A model generated the notes under the pieces. The model saw nothing but the letters and a program-made list of their open reading frames with translations, did not search any database and was not told where the DNA came from. The position numbers and the translations under genes are program-made. Positions 1 through 9,365 of a stretch of 27,153 nt of DNA are shown here, piece after piece (position 1 is the stretch's first letter; each line of letters opens with the position of its first letter). Origin of the DNA: Elysia marginata (Eukaryota > Mollusca > Gastropoda > Plakobranchidae); NCBI GenBank assembly GCA_019649035.1, contig BMAT01008107.1, forward strand, positions 84,889 through 112,041. Direction: 5' to 3'.

Positions 1-385
1 AATGTGTACTATTGTGGATAAAACAGTACCATAAGAATTCAATTATTTATAATTTAATGTTATTATCTCTTTACATGCAACTGAACATGGTAGATAATCA
101 TCAGTGGGATTATGGAACTGAGGAGTGATAGAGCCACTTGTCCCCGCTCTTGTCTACAGGGAGGGGGGGGTGTTCCAGTCATTTGTACACACCTGTCCAC
201 AGGAAGGGGAGGGGGGTAGGGGGGTCTGAAAAATCTGTCCACATAGTTTGTGAACGGCCCTTTAACTTATTTGAGAGTACTACAACCTCGATAGAGACCT
301 AAATATTCAACTATAGTGACTGTAATATTAAAAAATAATTTCACAATGTAACAAAAAGATTTTTCTTCTCTCTTTTTGTGTTCAG
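1..385 (+). other. intron of gene A (3' part), with G-rich clusters
   Basis: No coding signal is seen. The segment ends in a T-rich tract and the acceptor TGTGTTCAG at 377-385, so it is read as the end of an intron. G runs lie at 159-170 and 203-227 (runs of 4, 6 and 6 G); the two clusters look like a diverged local duplication, since CTACAGGGAGG resembles CCACAGGAAGG. Confidence 0.5.
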
Positions 386-639
386 ATGTCAACCTCCCTA
401 CAGAGGCTCACGGTGTTAGCAAACCCGGCCACCAGGCTGTAGGTGTGAGTTCGAGTCTCTCTCTGACCAAAGTTTTCTCCTACCTGGAGTGTGTGCTGTT
501 GTGTGGACTGGATCACAGGTGTAGAGCAGCCGAGTTCAACTCTGACCTTTTGACCTGCATGACACTAGGTCCGGGGTCATACTCAGGTTTTACTGCGAAT
601 GTAAACTCACAAATGTTTGTAAGAAACGGTTTTCCTTGA
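386..639 (+). CDS. terminal exon of a secreted PAN/Apple-like protein (gene A, partial)
   Basis: The exon starts after a good acceptor and opens in phase 1: its first two bases, AT, complete a codon begun in an exon left of the window. It is then open for 83 codons to TGA at 637-639. The product has a Cys pattern C-x3-C-x5-C-x11-C (ECVLLC, then HRC, then LTC), which fits a PAN/Apple-type extracellular module. The gene B exon shows C-x3-C-x3-C-x11-C with the same phase-1 entry, so the two look paralogous. PAN modules mediate protein or carbohydrate binding outside the cell; the ligand cannot be read here. Signal peptide and upstream modules are outside the window. The first AATAAA downstream is far away, at 1688-1693. 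The exon call is fairly secure; the PAN assignment rests on Cys spacing and context. Confidence 0.6.
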
Positions 640-810
640 AGGTCACTGTTCATTTTTTTTATAATTTTTTTAGTAAAATGCCCGCGATTTCACGGATGTA
701 AAAAATCATTTTCTTTTTTTCATCATAGACTGTATTGTTTTGTCTGTATCGTTTTTGTATTTTTCTCCTGTAGGCTTGTGTTGAGTTTCTTCCCGTCGCC
801 TTGTACTTAT
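640..810 (+). other. probable 3'UTR of gene A
   Basis: T-rich sequence after the gene A stop codon. No AATAAA lies in it, so transcript end is not fixed; the first canonical polyadenylation hexamer on this strand is at 1688-1693. Confidence 0.3.
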
Positions 811-1076
811 TTATTTCTCCACGTTTCGGTTGTTCTCCTCTTCTTCGTGCTAACAACAATTCTGTAGGAGATTTCAGTGAAATAGACACGCAACTATTAA
901 CTATTTTCTCCACGTTTCGGTTGTTCTTCTCTTCTTCGTGCTAACAACAATTCTGTAGGAGATTTCAGTGAAATAGACACGCAACTATTAACTGTTTTCT
1001 CCACGTTTCGGTTGTTCTCCTCTTCTTCGTGCTAACAACAATTCTGTAGGAGATTTCAGTGAAATAGACACGCAAC
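811..1076. repeat. tandem repeat, 91-bp unit, about 2.9 copies
   Basis: The motif CTCCACGTTTCGG recurs at 817, 908 and 999, exactly 91 bp apart, and the rest of each unit is almost identical (for example a single T/C change after GGTTGTTCT). The third copy is interrupted at its end by a TA-flanked MITE at 1079-1227, and sequence resembling the unit junction (ATTAACTGTT) resumes after it. High identity indicates recent amplification. Confidence 0.9.
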
Positions 1077-1078
1077 TA

Positions 1079-1227
1079 GAGACCTTTAGCACACGCACCG
1101 TGTCTCATTACGCGTACGTGAAAATCGGGAAAGCAGATTGAGGAAACTATAAAAATAATGAAACCAGTTTCTAAAAATAGACCCACAGACGTTCGCGTCA
1201 TACTCACGCGTTGCTGCTTAAAGTCTG
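1079..1227 (-). mobile_element. 149-bp TA-flanked MITE, copy 1
   Basis: Nearly identical, in opposite orientation, to 3216-3363 and 26421-26569. On its own strand it runs from CAGACTTTAAGC to GCTAAAGGTCTC-like ends; the two ends form imperfect terminal inverted repeats of about 12 bp. All three copies are flanked by TA on both sides, as expected for Tc1/mariner-type targets. It sits inside the 91-bp array. No transposase is encoded, so it is a non-autonomous element. A short open frame shared by all copies is not evidence of a protein. Confidence 0.8.
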
Positions 1228-1229
1228 TA

Positions 1230-3213
1230 CTATTAACTGTTGGACGCTGAGTAGGCCGGCTGTCTAGGCTACGCCGCAGTATGCATACATTTTTATGATA
1301 GCAAGACAAACCTCTCTTAGTCTAATGCAATGTATCTTATTCCATATGAACCGAACGAAGATCCTATTCAACTTGATAATAACATTCTCTGATAAACCAA
1401 TACTGGACATCAGATGAACAAACAAGCTGAAACCAAATGTTTTGATAACGTGAATCTTCCCATCAATAGAAATACCTCTTTTGGAGCAAAGATCTAAAAC
1501 CTCTCTTAGTCCTGATACAAAGTATTTTTAAATTATTCTTCCATCTGCAGATATACTTATCAGCTTCTCTCGAGTTGAGGAACGTGTCTCTTTATTTTGA
1601 TTTAATTGTTTAAGTTCCGAGGCTTTTCGTTGTTATCACTTGTATTTTTACACGGCTCTATGACGATGAGAAAATTGTTTACACAATAATAAAGTTGTAA
1701 GAATTTAATTTTATCAATAGCAGGCTTTTCACTATTCCTCGAAGCAATATGAGAACTCTAGTAAAAAATTTTCCACAAAATTGTTGAAACAACAACAACA
1801 TCAAGAACAAAAAAATAATAACAAAAAAACAAAACAAAACAAAAAAACAACAAAACAACAAAACCTTCATTTTGCGTATGTGTTAGGGTCGAAATAAAAT
1901 ACTCTATATTTTATGTAAACAGATTTAATGTATTATTTTTTTAATGCAACCCATCAGCTTCGCACAGTTCATATTATCTTATTTTTGTTCACAACTAACC
2001 AAAAAATTATATACCCTATATGATAAAACATGTTGTTGCACTTGTGTTTTGTGCAAAACTTAAAACTAAAGATTCTTACTTTTATGAAACATTTTAGTTA
2101 TATGCCAGTTTATGTAACATGCATTCTTTACTCTTTAAAAATGTATCATGAGCAATGTCAAAATTTTCTGTGCCCGTACATGTTTGAATATTTCTTATGA
2201 TCAAGTCACTTATGAGTTAAGCAATCTTTTAAAATCACTCAAGTAAGTGTTTTCTCCACAATGTATTATAAATATTAGCTGAAGAGCCCGTTTTACGAAA
2301 GGGTCAGTGAACCGCGCACTTTATAGTCGCATTAGTATCATGTAGAAAAACTTTGTTATCCGCAAAATTATATTCCAATCCGCACAAGTATTCCATAAAT
2401 CGCATATGTATCACCTAAAAAAATTATCCCTTTGCATCCGTTAAAATATTTAATATGCAAGTTTATACCACAATTTATAAAGCTCACATAAATCAATTCA
2501 AATATAAGTTAATTTAAAATTTGTATACTGTTGCTGTAAGTGTGAGGTCAAGTAGTTCACACGGCTAAAAGTTCTACCTGTAATTACTGTTGGGGGATCT
2601 CTTTGTAGACAATGTTGTTGGTTACTCCAGGGGCTGGGCATGTTGATGAGTAAATTTTGACAGATAGAGCAGAATTTTCAAGCACAAAGGACCCTACTAA
2701 TCCTAGACCTAGGTCTAGATAAAAAAAAAAACTAGGTCTCGATCTATATTTAAGTTTATCATTGTCAGCAAGCCTTGACCCTTCATTCAAAATCTAAAAA
2801 ACACGAACATTGGTGAACATTAATTTCATTAAATTAAAAAGTCATGTTGTTTTCCCAGCTGCATAAGCTGAAAATTTTAAATTAGCGATGACGCGCAAAG
2901 AATAAAAAATCTACCATTGTTCTAATTTGCGTTTCGCACTGTAACCTTTCATCGTATAAAACAAATTTATCCAGTACCAGCAAACGCGTCATGTCATGAA
3001 CGCATTTCGACGTTCAAGTGAAACCGAAAATAGATTAAAAATGGAGAAAAAACCTGGATAGGCACTACGATTTTCACATGAATTAAAAAAAAAACATAAT
3101 CATTTGCAGAGATCATAGACCATTCTAAATGCCCTTTTACATCACTTTAATGTGATTTGAAATGGATAAGCTAATTTTCCCAATGTTTAAGCCCCACACA
3201 AAAAAGCCTTTTT
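1230..3213. other. non-coding stretch, no gene recognised
   Basis: AT-rich. It contains AATAAA at 1688-1693 (possible 3' end for gene A); a consensus-like acceptor at 1550, followed by a 15-codon phase-1 frame ending in TGA at 1598-1600; an A-rich low-complexity tract on the + strand at about 1790-1863; and a perfect 16-bp palindrome centred on CCTAGG at 2703-2718. The phrase AACCTCTCTTAGTC occurs twice (about 1308 and 1498). I see no convincing gene. Confidence 0.4.
1688..1693 (+). promoter_or_regulatory. candidate polyadenylation signal AATAAA
   Basis: First AATAAA on the + strand after the gene A stop codon, about 1.05 kb downstream. The distance makes the link to gene A uncertain; it could equally serve a transcript using the acceptor at 1550 or be chance in AT-rich DNA. 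Confidence 0.25.
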
Positions 3214-3215
3214 TA

Positions 3216-3363
3216 CAGACTTTAAGCAGCAACGCGTGAGTATGACGCGAACGTCTGTGGGTCTATTTTTAGAAACTGGTTTCATTATTTTTATAGTTTC
3301 TCAATCTGCTTTCCCGATTTTCACGTACGCGTATTGAGACACGGTGCGTGTGCTAAAGGTCTC
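3216..3363 (+). mobile_element. 149-bp TA-flanked MITE, copy 2
   Basis: Same element as at 1079-1227 (inverted) and 26421-26569 (direct), one base shorter. Flanked by TA at 3214-3215 and 3364-3365. Imperfect inverted ends CAGACTTTAAGC / GCTAAAGGTCTC. Its close similarity to the other copies implies recent spread. Confidence 0.8.
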
Positions 3364-3542
3364 TAGTGTCTGAAAGTTCACCTCTCCTTCCATTATAATA
3401 AGAAGATGTATTGTATTTTTTGTGCGAATGCTAAATGATGATATTCTGAACCAGAGTCGGGGATAAGTACTAAGAATTATACATGCGTGCCTGTTGTCTT
3501 GTGCACGCATTGTAACATAAGTCTGAAGCCGACTTTAGGGTC

Positions 3543-3851
3543 GGTGGGTGGGTGTTTGAATTTTTAACGTCACTGTCAACTTCGAGGTTATATATATCAG
3601 AGACGACGCTGTGGACAATTAGAAGCGTGCTGCTACTCTGTGATATAAGGAGCGCTTGCGTACACCCCACCCACTCACGTTATCCTGACACCGGGCCGAC
3701 CAGACTCAACACTAAACACATGATGCCAGACACTAGGCGCATCAGCTGCAAATACCTATTTTAATGTCTTAAATGTTTGACTCGGTCGGGGATCGAACCA
3801 CGCACCTCCCGATCTCTGAGCGAGTGTTTTACCGCTAGGCCACAGAGCCGG
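3543..3851 (-). mobile_element. tRNA-derived SINE, family 1 copy 1
   Basis: On the minus strand the element starts with a tRNA-like head at the high-coordinate end: A box TGGCCTAGCGGT (3831-3842) and B box GGTTCGATCCC (3789-3799), the internal RNA polymerase III promoter. The body follows and ends in a CACC/CAAC-type simple tail at 3543. A 9-bp target-site duplication, TTTAGGGTC, flanks it at 3534-3542 and 3852-3860. The sister copy at 18656-18937 shares the body over its full length. SINEs encode no protein and depend on a LINE reverse transcriptase. The TSD shows a whole insertion. Confidence 0.88.
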
Positions 3852-3929
3852 TTTAGGGTCAAAGACGGGTACCAACATCGCAAACCGACGTAGACGTAGG
3901 TACAAAAACACCAACATAGATGTTAGTTA

Positions 3930-4035
3930 AACTGTGCTTCGTCTTCCTTGTTGTGTAAGTGGTGTGAGCATTGTACAGCGCTTTGAGCTAAAAGTTTGTC
4001 AATTCACAGCGCTATATAGTTTATATTTATTGATT
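3930..4035 (+). repeat. SINE 3'-tail-like fragment
   Basis: Contains TGTACAGCGCTTTGAGC followed by CACAGCGCTATATAG and a TTTATATTTATTGATTGAT tail. This paired AGCGCT arrangement before a T/A-rich tail is typical of SINE and LINE 3' ends in many invertebrates (recalled, not searched). No head or TSD could be identified. Confidence 0.4.
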
Positions 4036-4040
4036 GATGG

Positions 4041-4494
4041 AAATGTCTGTATTTTTCTTAAATTAAAGTTTGTCCCAAAATGAACTAATTCATTTATTTA
4101 TTGCCCCTGACCATGTGAATGTAAAGACATATGAGATTTTGATACAATTATTTATTCTTGTTATTTGTTGTCTATAAAAGAAAAACTGAAATCTAAAAAT
4201 ACTTTTAATTGAAACCCATTCCAGAAAAACGTCTTCAAGATCATTGTCATATCTTTTTTTTTGATTGACTTTATAGAGGACAAATATAATGAATCCCCTT
4301 ATGCACATTTAATAACACGTATGTTAAATTAGTTGATAATTTAGATAAAATATGTGAAAGTTAAAAAAAATATAAGTCGTGTTTCTTCGAAACCGTGGTA
4401 ATAAATTGCATATTAAATTTAAAATTGTCATATATACCTAAATGTTTTGACTTGCCATGTCTTATAAATTTAGAGCAGCTCTGCCCTCATCAGA
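4041..4494. other. non-coding stretch
   Basis: AT-rich DNA with no recognised gene, repeat or RNA. Short open frames here are not supported by start context or codon pattern. Confidence 0.5.
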
Positions 4495-4584
4495 TGGCTG
4501 ACTGGTCTGTGTTGGCTGACTGGTCTGTGTTGGCTGGCTGGTCTGTGTTGGCTGGCTGGTCTGTGTTGGCTGACAGGTCTGTGT
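4495..4584. repeat. minisatellite, 18-bp unit x 5
   Basis: Five consecutive 18-bp units beginning TGGCTGACTGGTCTGTGT, with A/G variation at one position and one changed base in the last unit. Because 18 is a multiple of 3, a spurious frame stays open across it with a six-residue repeat; that frame has no ATG start and no gene context. Confidence 0.9.
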
Positions 4585-6062
4585 TTACCAGCATGGCCAC
4601 CTGGGTTATGTTCGCTGACCAGAATGTTCGTTTGTATGCACAATGCGAAAAAATATCCTTACGCACATTTAAGGAACGTCTATTCTCAATAGAGGAAGTT
4701 TTTCTTCACGGAAGGCCTAGAGTTACATTCTTTACATTATAATAATACGTTTTTTTCACATTGGTTTTATTGTTTTCTAAAGGACTTTCTAAATGAAGAA
4801 CAAAATTGAACCCAAGACTGATTGATTTGTTACTTTATTCAGCATATATGGTCATCACAAAAAACAACACCTTTGGTTATATAATTGTCCAAGTGAGGGT
4901 AAAATAAACATGATTGCTTAATAATCTTGTAGGGAATTTGTTTTGACATCTTTTTTTTTATCACATACTATATTCAAGACTGAAGCATAAGAACGAAAAC
5001 ACATGTATTCACAACTAACCACAAACACATACACACTCCTCTCGCCCCCCACCCTCTCTCTCTCTGTCTCATTCTCTCCACCTTTTAAGTATAATTTCGT
5101 CCAGAAAGGAAACTAACATGGTATACCATTAAACACATGTATACTCTATCGAGTATTTTATTTAAACGATTGCGTAGACTAAAAAAAAAGAGGGCAATAA
5201 TAGCAATTAAAATTACAAACTTTCCATGTTAAACGAACGAATTGATACTGACAGAAATAATGATTTATATCTGTCTTTTTTGTTTTACAATATAATGATC
5301 TTTCTTGCACCTTACACATGACTTGGGGATGCAATGTACATGGTTCCACACGTCATACACATTTTCTTTTAGGGTACTTTTGTTAAATTTATTGACTTTG
5401 ATAATTCTGTTGTCTACAGTTTCAAGCTCATTTTCAATTTCAAGTTTATTCAGTCAATCCAAAGTTACAAATCAAGTACAAGTATTGAAAATAAACAATG
5501 CTCAGTCAAGCTGACAGATTCTAACATGAATATGAAGGACACTATTCTACATGTAGAATAACAGCACATGTATTAGAGAAAAGAAATTTTATCTCTCTCG
5601 CAGACACCCACACACGCACTCTCCCATCTCTCTCTCCATCTCTCTCCCTCTCTCTCTCTATCTCTTTCTCTCTCTGTGTAGCATATTCTCTATTCTGTCC
5701 TAACGAACTATAAATACAAACTCATACCGATCAACGAAACACCCCATTCTTATGAACCCTCCATTTTATTGAAGTCACTTAGAATAATATCTTAATTCTG
5801 GTTACATTAAAATGTAACAAAGAAGCTATAATTTACTAATCGCTCATTTCCTTTGAACGCCCTTAATCTTCGCCAGAGGGTAAAAAATCAAAATATATCC
5901 TTGCTGTGTGGTTGTCATCGAGCAAAGGCAAAACGAAAAAAAATTTCTCAAATGCTACTTTGTAAAAAAGATTGACAATGATCTTGTCGACGTGAAAACA
6001 CTTGCGTAGCAAACCACCAATATCAAAGGTTCCTTTTTATGCACGAAGAATGATTTACTTGT
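4585..6062. other. non-coding stretch including the 3' flank of gene C
   Basis: No exon recognised. Pyrimidine-rich CT tracts lie at about 5040-5080 and 5587-5672. On the minus strand, downstream of the gene C stop, AATAAA occurs at 5765-5770, so roughly 5760-6062 may be its 3'UTR. Confidence 0.4.
5765..5770 (-). promoter_or_regulatory. candidate polyadenylation signal of gene C
   Basis: TTTATT on the + strand reads AATAAA on the minus strand, about 290 nt beyond the gene C stop codon, a reasonable 3'UTR length. No cleavage site can be proven from sequence alone. Confidence 0.4.
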
Positions 6063-6830
6063 TTATCGGTAAAGAGATACAATCTTTGACAAACTAGACC
6101 TGCTACCTACAGTAAGGTACGTGATTTCATCCATGGGAACTTGGCGGTAAAAGCTTTGAAAATATACCTTGTCTAAGAAAATGTCAAACTTTTCTGCACT
6201 TATTAAACACATTACAGCGATTTCTTGGCCATTTTTAAAACTAAACTCTGGGGTAAAGCTTTTACTATATGCCGCCGTCCACTGTGAAGAAATTCTTGCC
6301 GACGTCTCAACTCGTTTAGCCCAAAAGCTGATCAAAAGCTTAAGAGCGATGGTGTTACTGTTGCCAGTGTTAAAGTAAAGAGCCAAATAAGGATCTACAG
6401 GATATAGTGTAATCAGCAAAGGGTGCCCAATAGTTAAGCCTCCGGTTAATTGAACTCCGGTGGTATTCTCCCCAATCAGATGGAGTTTAAGAAAAAAACC
6501 AAAGCGTGTATCCGTGAAGTTCACATCTGGGAGTTGGTCACAGAAAGCACAAGAACAGTTTCCACCTCCCTCGGTGCAGTTCGAAAGATACACAGCTTTG
6601 CATTGACGGCGGGCGACACACGCTATGCCGCAGCTGACCAATGGAGCTGCTTCAAAGGTACAGAACTGGCCAGTTGGATACCCTGTAATCGACGAGAAAG
6701 ACAGTGTAGTGGGACAGCTTGCACTTACCGAGCTTGGGGCCAGCGAAGACATGGAGCAGATGATGAGGAAGCAATCAAGAAAACGCAGTCCTGGTTGAGC
6801 TTTAAGAAGCTTGTTCTTTACTGTTGGCAT
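6063..6830 (-). CDS. secreted PAN-like / galectin-like domain protein (gene C)
   Basis: A 255-residue frame with ATG at 6830 in a strong Kozak context (GCCACCATGCC). Residues 14-37 form a hydrophobic secretion signal (LRFLDCFLIICSMSSLA) with a likely cut after VSA. Residues 39-97 are Cys-rich: Cys39, 57, 67, 71, 77, 85, 92, 94 and 97, including the C-x3-C-x5-C step seen in the PAN exon of gene A. Residues 127-243 resemble the galectin fold: LTGGLTIGHPLLITL, then YFNTGNSNTIAL, Trp184, FSFKNGQEIAV, FDIFL and YRQVPMDEITYLTVGS match the successive strands. The canonical H-NPR, N and E-R sugar ligands are mostly absent (Lys where His is expected); Trp184 may be the conserved Trp. N-glycosylation sequons occur at Asn84, 91, 104 and 122. 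A lectin-like secreted recognition protein is inferred; its ligand is unknown and classical beta-galactoside binding is doubtful. The uninterrupted frame contrasts with the split gene B. Confidence 0.78.
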   Translation of the reverse strand: MPTVKNKLLKAQPGLRFLDCFLIICSMSSLAPSSVSASCPTTLSFSSITGYPTGQFCTFEAAPLVSCGIACVARRQCKAVYLSNCTEGGGNCSCAFCDQLPDVNFTDTRFGFFLKLHLIGENTTGVQLTGGLTIGHPLLITLYPVDPYLALYFNTGNSNTIALKLLISFWAKRVETSARISSQWTAAYSKSFTPEFSFKNGQEIAVMCLISAEKFDIFLDKVYFQSFYRQVPMDEITYLTVGSRSSLSKIVSLYR

Positions 6831-6834
6831 GGTG

Positions 6835-6850
6835 GCTAAAAGTAAAGATA
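6835..6850 (-). promoter_or_regulatory. splice acceptor just upstream of the gene C start codon
   Basis: On the minus strand, TTTACTTTTAG is followed by CCACC and then the ATG. This is a good polypyrimidine tract plus AG, placing the start codon 5 nt into an exon and implying a 5'UTR intron. Gene B has the same layout: acceptor, short leader, ATG, signal peptide. The upstream non-coding exon was not identified. Confidence 0.55.
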
Positions 6851-8317
6851 TAAAAATTATAAATAAGTGTCAGTGTCTATCAGACTTTTTAGTTTACACA
6901 CAGCTAAAGGGGAATGAATATACAAAATTAAATCTTGAAATACTGTCACCTAAATACCCCTTACTAACGAAAACAGACCCGTGGTTTTAAAATATCTCAG
7001 AAATAAAAATGAGAACTAGAATTATGAATAAAACCCTTTAAGAAGACATTGGTTTGGACTGTCCATTAACTCCTACCTTTTATTACAAAATATCTTTGTT
7101 GCACCAAAGCTAAAACTATTATATTTTTACAATTTGCAAACTATAGTATTTCCTGCTTATAGGGCCAATGCATCCATGAGATTCCAATTCCATAATTATG
7201 ATAATACAAAGTGACGTCTATGTGAAACAACTAGTAGAAACATTACTTATATAACATAAGTGATTACCGTTTCTTACTGTGAGCTCTTGTGCTCCCGGTA
7301 TCCCCAAACAAACATTATAGCAGCTAGGCCTCAAAATCAAGAAGATGTTCAACAAGATCTAGTCTCTCACTCTCTGTATCCTACCAAACACTGGCTCAAC
7401 TCGCATGGTTGCTAAGCCCTATTTGAAATAGGCTTGATATGAATTTGATATCTGTTGCATTGCGACAAGTTGTTACGTTCATGCCTGATTTACTTTGCTT
7501 CGATGTTTTTAAAACCAGACAGATCCGAACTCGACTAGGTTGTTCATTCAACATAATTATGGTGACGAAACGTTACATTTTTTGTCTGTGTGATAGATGC
7601 AATTATGTTTATCCAGTGGCCTCAAAAATGTCACTACGCTCTTCTCCCAAATAAACATGGACTTAGCCTCATTAGCCTAAAGAACAACGGGGAATAGCCT
7701 CTTAAATGTTAATACATTTATACGAAATCATTCAACCAACGATATTGAATAGTTCTTTTTCTAAAGTAACTATTGACCCAATGCTTAAAACGCAACACCA
7801 TTGTAGACTAACAAGGCGGAACGCGTCAGGGTTTTCTCAGTACACAAAACAGTTCTGACCACACTTCCTGGCTCGTTCCTGCATTTGGTTCCCAGAGCTA
7901 TTTAATTTTGGGCGATAGGGTAATATAAAAGTTTGATGGAAAAAAAACGAACAACAAGTAGAAGGTAGACAAACGAAATGTTGGAAATATAAATATGTTT
8001 TGCTTTGATTCTTCTCAATCGAAATGATTGTTTACTTGCCATTTTGATCAGTTTAAAGGGCAGACTGATTATTTTTTGCACTCCACATAGGATTAAAAAG
8101 AGGAAAATGTTGATGAATACACATCAATCAGTTGCACAAAATAAAACATTGATGGATATTCTTGATAAAAAGACACATTGGCTAATTGGTTCTTCAAACG
8201 GCGATAATATGGTTTTAATTAAAGTCACCATTCATTTGTCTATATCGCTCTCTCTTCACATATCTGTTTGTACATATCTGTCTGCCTCTCCACTCCCACC
8301 TTCTCCTTTGGTCCCGA
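6851..8317. other. non-coding stretch upstream of gene C
   Basis: Presumed 5'UTR intron and promoter region of gene C (minus strand), but no first exon, TATA box or CpG-rich promoter could be singled out. AT-rich DNA with no recognised gene or repeat. Confidence 0.35.
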
Positions 8318-8555
8318 GCTATGAGTTTATCCTGCAAGATTCTTGATAACATACATCTAGATCTAGATTCTAAAGCAGGGTTTAAGTTTTTACCTGTATG
8401 TGGATAAAAACTGAGTGTAGATTAGTTCTACTGCAATATTGTTTTGAGCAGCTGGGGAGTAGATAGATCTACTTGGCTCCACTTCTGAATGAGACATAGG
8501 CCTAACACAGAACTCTCTCGGACATCCGCAAGAAGACGTCCATGGGGTGGAACCC
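8318..8555 (-). repeat. interspersed repeat B, copy 1 (inverted relative to 25317-25560)
   Basis: Reverse-complementing this segment gives ordered matches to 25317-25560: TTGCGGATGTCCGAGAGAG, CTCATTCAG, GAGCCAAGTA, AGATCTATCTAC, CAGCTGCTC, TCTAGATCTAGATGTA and CTTGCAGGA. Two diverged copies at distant sites mark an interspersed repeat. The ends are not sharp and no TSD was found, so the class is unknown. Confidence 0.6.
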
Positions 8556-8617
8556 CCTTTAACCTTATATAGGTCAATATCTTAATCCCATATAAAAAAA
8601 GAGAAATTATTTTTTTC

Positions 8618-8720
8618 ACCAACACGCTGCGCGTAAGGAAAGTGGCTGCCCCCCCCCCCCTATGATAAGTAGAATAATACACCGTTCTAGGGGCATGCAC
8701 CAAAATCTGGAAGACGGGAA
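8618..8720 (+). repeat. interspersed repeat A, copy 1
   Basis: Shares CGCTGCG.GTAAGGAAA, then TTCTAGGGGCATGCACC and AAAATCTGG with copies at 19976-20115 and 25089-25240, all on the + strand. A run of 12 C lies inside at 8649-8660. No terminal repeats or coding capacity are evident. Confidence 0.55.
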
Positions 8721-9168
8721 AAGGATTAACAGATAAAACTTAGGAAAACAGAATTTCTTTACTTAACCATAACAATTGTTAGCGGGCATTTTACTAGTTA
8801 GCGTAAAACGCAGAACACTCATAAACAAAAATTTCTCCATGCCTTCGCCTTAAAATACTACATTTTTTATGTATTTTATGTCATATCACAAAATTAGCGA
8901 GTTTTACCCTTTTTCCAAACACGCAGGGGTTTGCAAAAATTTATCAACTTTTTAATATGGGATTGAGCGTGATTTAAGATTACAGATCTGCAAAATTCAT
9001 AGACGAAAACCATCTTGGATTTCCCCGCACAAATTCTAAGATTCAGCTGAATTTTCTAGACGTGTCGCACGCAGATGAAATATAAACACTGGATATTAGC
9101 AACTTAATCAATACTTGTGCTTATAAGCTTGTCTCTAATAAATTTTTGTATTAGGAATTCAGCAATAA
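8721..9168. other. non-coding stretch
   Basis: AT-rich, no recognised gene, RNA or repeat boundary. Confidence 0.45.
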
Positions 9169-9217
9169 AAGTGTGTGTGTGTAAAAGAGAGAGAGAAATA
9201 GACAGACTGAGGCAGAA

Positions 9218-9272
<55 letters not shown>

Positions 9273-9275
9273 GGC

Positions 9276-9342
<67 letters not shown>

Positions 9343-9365
9343 GGGAGAGAGAAGAGGAGAGTGAC
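9169..9365. repeat. compound microsatellite (GT)n, (GA)n, (GACA)n
   Basis: Runs of GT, then alternating GA and GACA blocks, with the block order GA-GACA-(AGGCAGAAA)-GA-GACA repeated, so the tract itself contains a duplication. Both strands stay open through it and give artefactual Ser/Leu/Cys/Val and Arg/Glu/Asp frames. Confidence 0.95.

Noticed and set aside
3789-3842. tRNA gene on the minus strand
   Set aside because: Same reasoning: the sequence is the head of a SINE with a full body and TSD and has a second copy at 18656.
4395-4742. 115-codon frame with LADWSV repeats
   Set aside because: Starts with GTG, repeat comes from an 18-bp minisatellite, no domain or splice context.
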